64,000 nt of DNA from Actinomycetota bacterium (GTDB lineage Bacteria; Actinomycetota; Acidimicrobiia; IMCC26256; PALSA-610). The translations under genes were made by a program, and so were the position numbers. The notes under the pieces are model-generated. The model ran no database searches and was not told where the DNA came from. It worked only from the letters and a program-made list of their open reading frames with translations. The DNA is taken from the NCBI GenBank assembly GCA_005773635.1, contig SXHN01000111.1:1-64000 (forward strand), given 5' to 3'. This document shows positions 7,924-14,768 of this stretch, piece by piece. How positions within the stretch are numbered: position 1 is the stretch's first letter; each line of letters starts with the position of its first letter.

Positions 7924-9303
7924 GTGCAACGTGTTCGAATTGGCGCACTCGCGCTCACACTGACCGTCACTCTCGCGGCATGCGGCAGCGGAAGATCAAT
8001 CGACAATGCCACCCCGAGCTCCGGTGGCGATCCCACCACGACGACCGCGGATGCGTGCGCGAAAGAATCTCCCAAGGCCACTGAGATCGGCGTTTCAGAT
8101 TCCGAAATCACAATCGCGGTTACCGCCGACACCGGCTCGCCGATCAAGCCAGGGCTATTCCAGGGTTCGGTTGACGCAATCGAGGCATGGGCCGAATACA
8201 AAAATGCCAACGGTGGACTCGCGTGTCGCAAGATTGACGTCAAGGTATTCGACTCAAAGCTCAGCCCCGATGAAGCAAAGAACTCGCTGACAACCGCTTG
8301 CGGCGAAGCGTTTGCGCTCGTCGGCACGACTGCGTTGTTCCTCAACGACGTGGCGCCGATCGAGAAATGCAAAGACCAAGCCGGTGCCGCCACGGGCATC
8401 ACCGACTTCGCCGTACTGCAAACCGAACCGGCACAACAGTGCTCACAATGGGACTTCGCAGTATTGCCAGGTCAGGGCCAATGTCCTTATTCCGGCAAAG
8501 GTGAGCGCGACTTTCTCGTGAGCGATGGCCCGTTTCAGTATTACTTGAACGAATTCGGAAAAGACGCGCTCCATGGCGTCTGGGTAGTCCCCGCCGATCT
8601 TCCCTCAACGATTTCTTCGTCAATGCCAGGTTTTCGCTACAGCCAGGAACTGGGAATCAAACTCGACAAAGAGTTCGGCGCCAGCGGACTATCACCACAA
8701 AGTGCGTACACGCCGTTCGTGCAAGCCATTAAAGACAACAAAGCCACCTACGCCCGCGTCGGACTCGATTACTCGGGCACGGTGCACCTGCGCAAAGAAT
8801 CACTGGTGCAGGGTGTCGACACAGTCAAAGTCTGGGACTGTTCCGTGCAGTGCTACGACAAGCGCCTGCTATCTGAAGGCGGTGCCGCCGTCGAGGGGCA
8901 GTACGTATGGCTGACGATTCTTCCTCTGGAAGACGCCGGTTCGAACGCAACGCTCGACGCACTTATCAAGTACAACTCGAAGCCCGATGGTTTTGGCATC
9001 CAAGCGTGGGCCGCCGCTGAAGCATTCGCAGCATCAGTCGAATCCGTCGTTGCCGCAGACGGAGTCAACGGTTTGACGCGAGCCGCAATCCTTGAGGCTG
9101 CCCGTAACCTCCACGACTTCGATGCTGGGGGTCTGATCCCCGAGACCGATGTTGGTGGTAAGAAGGGTTCACACTGCTACGTCATGATGCAGGTCGTCGA
9201 CGGCAAGTTCAAACGAGTCGAGCCAACCGCAGCAGGCACCTTCAACTGCGATGGCAAAACCGAAACGTTCCGCATCGACGCATCGACGGCATTCAAACCC
9301 TGA
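7924..9303 (+). CDS. Liv-type ABC transporter substrate-binding lipoprotein 2
   Basis: A 459-residue paralog of the lipoprotein at 2223-3593. The GTG at 7924 follows AGGGGGA closely. The signal peptide ends in a textbook lipobox LAAC with Cys20, then a Ser/Gly/Thr linker. The body shares landmarks with copy 1: ATEIGV-D-EITIAV near the mature start, FALVGTTALF, VDTVKVWDC, and DGFGIQAWA near the C-terminal lobe. An extra Cys-containing segment (QQCSQWDFAVLPGQGQC) is not in copy 1 and may form a disulfide, suggesting the binding pocket has diverged. It heads a five-gene importer operon. The ligand is unknown. Confidence 0.9.
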   Translation: MQRVRIGALALTLTVTLAACGSGRSIDNATPSSGGDPTTTTADACAKESPKATEIGVSDSEITIAVTADTGSPIKPGLFQGSVDAIEAWAEYKNANGGLACRKIDVKVFDSKLSPDEAKNSLTTACGEAFALVGTTALFLNDVAPIEKCKDQAGAATGITDFAVLQTEPAQQCSQWDFAVLPGQGQCPYSGKGERDFLVSDGPFQYYLNEFGKDALHGVWVVPADLPSTISSSMPGFRYSQELGIKLDKEFGASGLSPQSAYTPFVQAIKDNKATYARVGLDYSGTVHLRKESLVQGVDTVKVWDCSVQCYDKRLLSEGGAAVEGQYVWLTILPLEDAGSNATLDALIKYNSKPDGFGIQAWAAAEAFAASVESVVAADGVNGLTRAAILEAARNLHDFDAGGLIPETDVGGKKGSHCYVMMQVVDGKFKRVEPTAAGTFNCDGKTETFRIDASTAFKP

Positions 9304-9304
9304 C

Positions 9305-11440
9305 GTGTCCGTGCGTCGAAGCCTCGGCCCAATAGTGGCCGCGACCGTCGTACTGACGGTCGCGGTCGCGACCTGGGGCGGGCGCCCGGTCACGGGCGAA
9401 AGTCTCATCCAACTCCTGATATTTGCGCTACCGCTCGCTGGCATTTTCGCGTTGGCTGCAACCGGGCTTGTCGTCGTGTACACCACCACCGGCGTCTTTA
9501 ACTTCGCGCAAGGCGCGATCGGGATGCTGGCCGCGTACGTGTACTGGCAACTACACGTAGATTGGGGTTGGCCGAACGTGTTGTCCGTGGCCGTGACCGT
9601 TCTCGGGTTCGCACCCGCGTTTGGTTGGATGCTGAACCGCCTGATCATGCGGCACCTCGTTGGCAAAGACCTGGTGGTGCAGCTCATGGTTACGGTCGGT
9701 TTGCTGCTCGGGTTCATCGGAGTGGCCAACACAATCTGGGATCCGAATCAAAGTCATACGGTAAATCCATTCTTCGGCATCGAGGGCTTCCAAATTTCAG
9801 GCGTTACCCTCACTTGGCACCGTTTGATCGCGTTGGTCGTTGCAGTTGTGTTGGTTGTCGGCTTGCGATTCCTGCTCTACGCGACCCGACTGGGCATCGC
9901 GATGCGGGCCGTTGTTGACAACCAAGGGCTCGCACAACTCAGCGGTGTACCGTCGGAGCGCGTCTCGTCGTTTTCCTGGATGTTGGGATCGTGCCTTGCC
10001 GCGCTTGCGGGAGTGTTATACGCGAACGAAATCGGGGTCGGCGCATCCCTAGTCCTAGCGACGCTCGTACCAGCGTTTGCGGCGGCCGCGGTCGGGCGCA
10101 TGCGGAGCCTCCCCCTCACGTACCTAGGGGCATTGATCCTTGCGCTCCTCATGCAATTCGCGTCGGTGTATCTGTCGTTCACCGGCGATTGGCAACCAGC
10201 CAAGGAACGCATCCCTGAAGTGATGCTGTTTGTGGTGCTGCTGTTACTACCTCCTGCGAGCTTGAAGTTCGCGCGTTTTAGCGGAGTGCGACGACGGGCA
10301 CGAGTCGTACCCCCGCGCCAAGGTGCGATCGGACTCGCGGTCCTTGTCGTGACGATGCCCCTGTTTGGGCTTTTGCAGTCGGCGACCAATCTCAGTCGCC
10401 TCACGTTGGCAATGGGTCTTGCAATCGTCGCGCTGTCCTTGGTGCCGCTCACCGGTTGGGCCGGACAAGTGTCATTCGCTCCCCTCGCGTTCGCAGGCAT
10501 TGGCGCGGCAGCGTTTGCTCACTTTGGCGGCGAATCCGGCCGTCCGTTGGCCATCTTGATTGGAGCGATCGCCGCCGCGCCCGTCGGTGCCGCTTTGAGC
10601 CTCATCGCAGTTCGACTTCAAGGTCTCTATCTCGGCCTAGCCACATTCGCATTCGCATACTTCACCCGAGACGCGATTCTCAACAACTCGCGGATGTACG
10701 GCGGCGTATCACTGACGACGCCTCGCCAAACGTGGTTCGGCATTTCATTTTCCGGTAACCAGGCATACCTCACGTTGTTGACCGTCGTATTCGCGATCAT
10801 TGCGTTGGCGCTCATGGCAATCCGAACGTCGTCGTTTGGGCGACGTCTGGTGGCGATGCGCGACAGCGAGGCAGCTTCCGCGACTGTGGGCGTCAATATT
10901 TTTGAGACCAAAGTGGTGGTATTCACGATTTCAGCCTTCGTCGCGGGGCTCGGCGGTTCGTTTCTCGCGATGTTCTACATCAATACAGACTCGGGCCGCT
11001 TCGAAGCGATTGCAGGGCTCGGCCTCGTATTGCAAATGGTCGTCGGCGGAATCGCCTTAGTCTCTGGTGCCGTATTTGCCGGCGTCTTTCAACTGCCGAT
11101 CATCATCCTGCGCGAGAAATCCGCAGAAGTTTCCTGGCTGCTTTGGCTCGAACCAAAGCTACGCGGCTTAGAACAAATCGCGCCTGGGTTCGCGGCATTG
11201 GGCATCATCCAAAATCCTGAGGGCGCGGTCGTCGCCGTAGGCAAAGGCTTTGCCCCGCTAGTACCTGGAGACACAGCAGCACGCAAGGTCGCAAGCGCTG
11301 AACGCGCCCGTAAAGCCGAACGCTATGCCGCGCAGTCAAGCGAAATAGGGCTCTCGATCGCGCTGACGGCGTCGTCGATCGCAGAAGTCGAACGCCAGCT
11401 GCGTGTCACCGACGCGTTGGCACCGCGGGGTTCGTCATGA
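9305..11440 (+). CDS. Fused LivH-LivM branched-chain-type ABC permease 2
   Basis: A 711-residue fused permease, paralogous to the one at 3685-5862. The LivH half has TTTGVFNFAQGAIGM and the LivM half has GWAGQVSFAPLAFAG. A long hydrophilic tail follows the last helix, as in copy 1. The GTG at 9305 directly follows the lipoprotein stop (one base between). An ATG at 9251 in the same frame would overlap the lipoprotein by about 50 bases and is less likely. The stop overlaps the next ATG by four bases, indicating translational coupling to the LivG-like ATPase. Confidence 0.9.
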   Translation: MSVRRSLGPIVAATVVLTVAVATWGGRPVTGESLIQLLIFALPLAGIFALAATGLVVVYTTTGVFNFAQGAIGMLAAYVYWQLHVDWGWPNVLSVAVTVLGFAPAFGWMLNRLIMRHLVGKDLVVQLMVTVGLLLGFIGVANTIWDPNQSHTVNPFFGIEGFQISGVTLTWHRLIALVVAVVLVVGLRFLLYATRLGIAMRAVVDNQGLAQLSGVPSERVSSFSWMLGSCLAALAGVLYANEIGVGASLVLATLVPAFAAAAVGRMRSLPLTYLGALILALLMQFASVYLSFTGDWQPAKERIPEVMLFVVLLLLPPASLKFARFSGVRRRARVVPPRQGAIGLAVLVVTMPLFGLLQSATNLSRLTLAMGLAIVALSLVPLTGWAGQVSFAPLAFAGIGAAAFAHFGGESGRPLAILIGAIAAAPVGAALSLIAVRLQGLYLGLATFAFAYFTRDAILNNSRMYGGVSLTTPRQTWFGISFSGNQAYLTLLTVVFAIIALALMAIRTSSFGRRLVAMRDSEAASATVGVNIFETKVVVFTISAFVAGLGGSFLAMFYINTDSGRFEAIAGLGLVLQMVVGGIALVSGAVFAGVFQLPIIILREKSAEVSWLLWLEPKLRGLEQIAPGFAALGIIQNPEGAVVAVGKGFAPLVPGDTAARKVASAERARKAERYAAQSSEIGLSIALTASSIAEVERQLRVTDALAPRGSS

Positions 11441-12174
11441 CGAGTCTCACCGTCCACGACGTTTCGGTGCGATTCGGCGGATTGACTGCCGTCGACGCCG
11501 CGTCATTCACGGTCGAGTCGGGCTCGGTCACTGGTTTAATCGGACCGAACGGCGCAGGCAAGACAACGCTCTTTAATGTGATCACTGGGCTCCAGGCGCC
11601 GTCGGGCGGCACTGTGACACTCGATGATCGCGACCTTCGTAAAGCGAAGCCGTACAAACGCGCGCGGCTCGGCATCGCTCGCACCTTCCAGCGATTAGAA
11701 GCATTCGGAAGCCTCACGGTGCGCGAGAACGTCTTGGTCGCTGCAGAGATGCGCCGACGATGGTCGACGACGAAATACGACGCGGCCGAAGAAACCGAGA
11801 CGATTTTGGGCCGGGTTGGGATTCAGCATCTAGCCGACGCGCGCGCCGAAGACCTGCCAACTGGAAACGCCCGCCTCGTCGAGGTCGCGCGGGCCCTTGC
11901 GGTCAAACCATCGGTGCTGCTGCTCGACGAGCCATCTTCTGGGCTCGACGAATCGGAAACCGATGTCTTAGGCGTCCTCATGCACGCGCTTGCACAAGAA
12001 GGTCTAGCGATCCTGCTCGTGGAACACGACATGCCGTTAGTGATGACCACTTGCAATTACATCAATGTGCTCGACTTCGGCAAGATCATCGCGCGGGGCA
12101 CCCCAACCGAGATCCAAAATGATGAACACGTTCAGCGTGCCTACCTTGGGTCGGTCGCAAAGGCAGAGTCATGA
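11437..12174 (+). CDS. livG: LivG-like ABC transporter ATPase
   Basis: A 245-residue ABC ATPase. Walker A GPNGAGKTT sits near residue 36, the Q-loop region at ARTFQRLEAF, and Walker B LLLLDEPSSGLDE near 160 with the switch His in VEHDMPLV. The ABC signature reads LPTGNARLVEVA instead of LSGGQ, the same departure as in domain 1 of the fused ATPase at 5864. That suggests it is characteristic of this LivG branch. It overlaps both neighbours by four bases. Its partner ATPase is the next gene, and together they drive the second importer. Confidence 0.92.
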   Translation: MTSLTVHDVSVRFGGLTAVDAASFTVESGSVTGLIGPNGAGKTTLFNVITGLQAPSGGTVTLDDRDLRKAKPYKRARLGIARTFQRLEAFGSLTVRENVLVAAEMRRRWSTTKYDAAEETETILGRVGIQHLADARAEDLPTGNARLVEVARALAVKPSVLLLDEPSSGLDESETDVLGVLMHALAQEGLAILLVEHDMPLVMTTCNYINVLDFGKIIARGTPTEIQNDEHVQRAYLGSVAKAES

Positions 12175-12893
12175 ATCCGCCACCCACACCTGTCCTTGAA
12201 TTGCGTGGCATTCACGCAGGGTACGGGACTCTCGACGTGCTTCACGGCGTGGACCTCACCGTTGAGCCTGGCCAGGTGTACGCGCTACTTGGTCCGAACG
12301 GTGCTGGCAAAACCACGACACTTGGTGTCGCTAGCGGGCAGATCGTCCCGCGCACTGGCACCCTCACCATCATGGGGGTCGATGTCACTGGGATACCGGC
12401 CGACAAACTCGCCCGGACCGGATTGTGTCTCATCCCCGAGGGCCGCGGAATCTTTCCGAACCTGACCGTCACAGAAAATCTCCGCATGGCCACGTTCACC
12501 GGCAATTCGTTTGCGTCAGTGCAGGACCGTGCGTACGAACTATTTCCACGGCTTGGAGAGCGCCGCAAACAAACGGCCGGCACCTTAAGCGGTGGCGAAC
12601 AACAGATGCTCGCAATGGCGCGAGCGTTGGCAACCGACCCGGCTGTATTGCTGGTCGATGAACTCTCGATGGGACTTGCACCAATCATCGTCGAAGAGCT
12701 GTACGGACACGTCCGGCGCATCGCGGAGTCGGGCCTATCGATTCTTATCGTCGAACAGTTTGTTCACGAACTATTGGGCATAGCGGACGTCGCGGCGATC
12801 ATGTTGCACGGCCGAATCGTTGGCACCGGGACACCCAACGAAATCGCTGAGACCTTGCAATCCGCTTATCTTGCCACCACCCCAAATTCTTAG
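12171..12893 (+). CDS. livF: LivF-like ABC transporter ATPase
   Basis: A 240-residue ABC ATPase with Walker A GPNGAGKTT near residue 36, a canonical signature LSGGEQQMLAMA near 142, Walker B LLVDELSMGL near 160, and the LivF-type EGRGIFPNLTV segment. It is closest to the second half of the fused ATPase of operon 1. The start ATG overlaps the livG stop. The gene pairs with livG to form the nucleotide-binding heterodimer of importer 2. With one degenerate and one canonical signature motif in the pair, the two ATP sites are probably not equivalent (inference). Confidence 0.93.
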   Translation: MNPPPTPVLELRGIHAGYGTLDVLHGVDLTVEPGQVYALLGPNGAGKTTTLGVASGQIVPRTGTLTIMGVDVTGIPADKLARTGLCLIPEGRGIFPNLTVTENLRMATFTGNSFASVQDRAYELFPRLGERRKQTAGTLSGGEQQMLAMARALATDPAVLLVDELSMGLAPIIVEELYGHVRRIAESGLSILIVEQFVHELLGIADVAAIMLHGRIVGTGTPNEIAETLQSAYLATTPNS

Positions 12894-12917
12894 TCTGCCG
12901 TCACGAAAGGCCTCGCT

Positions 12918-13331
12918 ATGAGCGACCAACCCACTGCAAGTAACCCACCGGTCGACGTACCGGCTAGCGGCGCCGTGATGTCGAGCGATCGACTCACGGC
13001 GTTTCGCAGCGAGGTCGAATCGATCAAGATGGGCGGCAAGAAAGCGCAGCTTGAAGGCGCCGGATCAATCGCAGGCATCGCCATTGTCGTCGTCGGCATT
13101 GTCGTCGCCATTATCGGCTACAGCTCGGCGAAGAACGCCGGAGCTATCGAAGAAGTTCATCGCAACGCGATACTTGGAACCATCGGTGTCGTGCTCGCGG
13201 TCGTAGGAGCCTTGATATGGCTCCGCAACTCGATCACGCGGCATCTTCGTTGGTGGATGATCCGCAACATCTACGAACAACGCGAACAAACCGACCGGCT
13301 CATCGAAGCGATCCGAGAAGGCCGCAAGTAG
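12918..13331 (+). CDS. Small two-helix membrane protein closing Liv operon 2
   Basis: A 137-residue paralog of the protein at 7388-7771. The order is the same: a hydrophilic N-terminus of about 50 residues, helix 1 (SIAGIAIVVVGIVVAIIGY), a short loop, helix 2 (ILGTIGVVLAVVGALIW), then NSITRHLRWWMIRNIYEQRE and a charged tail. The stretch after helix 2 is the best-conserved part of the pair. An AAAGG ribosome site precedes the ATG, which starts 24 bases after livF. I do not recognise a named family. Retention at the end of both operons points to a function tied to the importer. Confidence 0.8.
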   Translation: MSDQPTASNPPVDVPASGAVMSSDRLTAFRSEVESIKMGGKKAQLEGAGSIAGIAIVVVGIVVAIIGYSSAKNAGAIEEVHRNAILGTIGVVLAVVGALIWLRNSITRHLRWWMIRNIYEQREQTDRLIEAIREGRK

Positions 13332-13440
13332 GGCACGTTCCACACCGACGTACCCCTTTCGAGGGTTCTGCTTTGGCCATCGACAGTCACGGGCAAAAGA
13401 ACACGCTTCGTTGGGCGGTGGGGTCAGAAGGGGGTCGGTG

Positions 13441-14682
13441 CTAGTTGCGGGGGACGTCTTTGAATGGCAGCGTCTTATCGGGGCGTGGCTCGCCCGGCAG
13501 CCCGAGTACTCGTTCGCCAAGCACGTTGCGCTGCACCTGTTCGGTACCACCGCCGATACGGATCGACCACTGGCTCATGAACACTTGCTGCCACATGCCG
13601 TTGGCAGGAGCATCAGCGTTGGTCAGCATGCCGTTGGCGCCCTCGATCGCCATCAGCAAATCGCCATCGCGCGCAACTCGATCAGAGATGAACAGCTTCA
13701 TCACACTGGATTCGGGTCCTAGTGCGTTGCCCTTTTGCGCAGCGGCGCGGGCCCGCAGGCCGAGCCATTTCAACAACTCGAAACGCGTGTAACACTTCGC
13801 AAGTTCTTGGCGCGTGTTGCGATCATCGGTAACGCCGCACGACCGCGCGAGTTCGTGAATCGCTTTGAACGTGACTCCCCCGCCACCGGCGCCGATCATC
13901 GACCGTTCGTGCATCAACGTGGTCTGTGTGACACGCCAGCCGTCGTCGACGTCACCTAATACGTTCGCGGCAGGGATTCGCACATTGGTGAGAAACGTTT
14001 CGTTGAAGTGAGCATGCCCAGTGATTTGCACCAACGGCCGGACCTCGACGCCGGGCGAATGCATGTCGATCAGCATGTACGTGATGCCACGGTGTTTCGG
14101 GACGTCCCAATTCGTGCGCACCAACAAGATGCCCATATCGGCAAAGTGCGCGCCGGAGTTCCAGACCTTCTGGCCGTTCACGATGTATTCATCGCCGTCG
14201 AGATCGGCCCTCGTCGTGAGGCCGGCAAGATCAGAACCTGCACCCGGTTCGGAATACAGCTGGCACCAGTAGTGCTCACCGCGCAAAATCTTCGGGAGAT
14301 ACTCAGCCTTTTGCGCTTCAGTGCCGTGAGCCATGATCGTGGGGCCGACCATTTGCAGCGCCACACTCAGCATGCCAACCGAAACGTTGAACTTCGACTC
14401 TTCCTGCGCGAAGATTCTGGCGTACTTCGCGGGCAAACCCAACCCGCCGTATTCCTTCGGCCAAGTGATGCCAGCCCACCCGTTGTCGTACAACGTTCGT
14501 TGCCACGCGCGGCTCGCGCGGGTGTGTTCGATCTCAGCTTCTTTGCTGGTGTCAGTGTTGCCCATCGGATTGCTGAGATCGGCGCCACCCGCCTTCAGGG
14601 TCGCTGCACCTTCAAGAAACGCTCGAACCTTGGCGCGAAACGCTGCCTCTTCGACGGTCTCTTCGTTCACTGCATCAGCCAC
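13441..14682 (-). CDS. Acyl-CoA dehydrogenase
   Basis: A 413-residue flavoenzyme that introduces the alpha-beta double bond into an acyl-CoA. The substrate/FAD-binding signature YSEPGAGSDLAGL is near residue 145, followed by the characteristic GDEYIVNGQKVWNSG strand. A late SIRIGGGTEQVQRNVLGERVL segment matches the C-terminal FAD-interaction region of the family. It starts at a GTG with GGGAG eight bases upstream. It is monocistronic, convergent with the Liv operon and preceded by a KstR-like palindrome at 14709-14726. Mycobacterial relatives with this layout act on sterol side chains or branched acyl chains; the true substrate is not known. Confidence 0.93.
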   Translation of the reverse strand: MADAVNEETVEEAAFRAKVRAFLEGAATLKAGGADLSNPMGNTDTSKEAEIEHTRASRAWQRTLYDNGWAGITWPKEYGGLGLPAKYARIFAQEESKFNVSVGMLSVALQMVGPTIMAHGTEAQKAEYLPKILRGEHYWCQLYSEPGAGSDLAGLTTRADLDGDEYIVNGQKVWNSGAHFADMGILLVRTNWDVPKHRGITYMLIDMHSPGVEVRPLVQITGHAHFNETFLTNVRIPAANVLGDVDDGWRVTQTTLMHERSMIGAGGGGVTFKAIHELARSCGVTDDRNTRQELAKCYTRFELLKWLGLRARAAAQKGNALGPESSVMKLFISDRVARDGDLLMAIEGANGMLTNADAPANGMWQQVFMSQWSIRIGGGTEQVQRNVLGERVLGLPGEPRPDKTLPFKDVPRN

Positions 14683-14708
14683 AACGGCAACTCCCGATCT
14701 CCTACAAA

Positions 14709-14726
14709 ACTAGAACTGATTCTAGT
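14709..14726. promoter_or_regulatory. KstR-like palindrome before acyl-CoA dehydrogenase
   Basis: ACTAGAA-CTGA-TTCTAGT is a perfect inverted repeat with seven-base arms, 27 bases upstream of the acyl-CoA dehydrogenase GTG. Its core TAGAACTGATTCTA matches the published mycobacterial KstR half-site pattern TnnAACnnGTTnnA except at one position. A second overlapping symmetry, AGAACT-N6-AGTTCT, extends it to the right. A TetR-family repressor of lipid or sterol catabolism is a reasonable candidate binder. No such regulator is encoded in the window. Confidence 0.6.
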
Positions 14727-14768
14727 TCTGTAGCGCAGAATGGTAAGCAAACCGACGGCGACACCGAG

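Noticed and set aside
13332-13440. Terminator between Liv operon 2 and the acyl-CoA dehydrogenase
   Set aside because: Only ACCCC/GGGT-type short pairing is visible, with no convincing hairpin or T-run.
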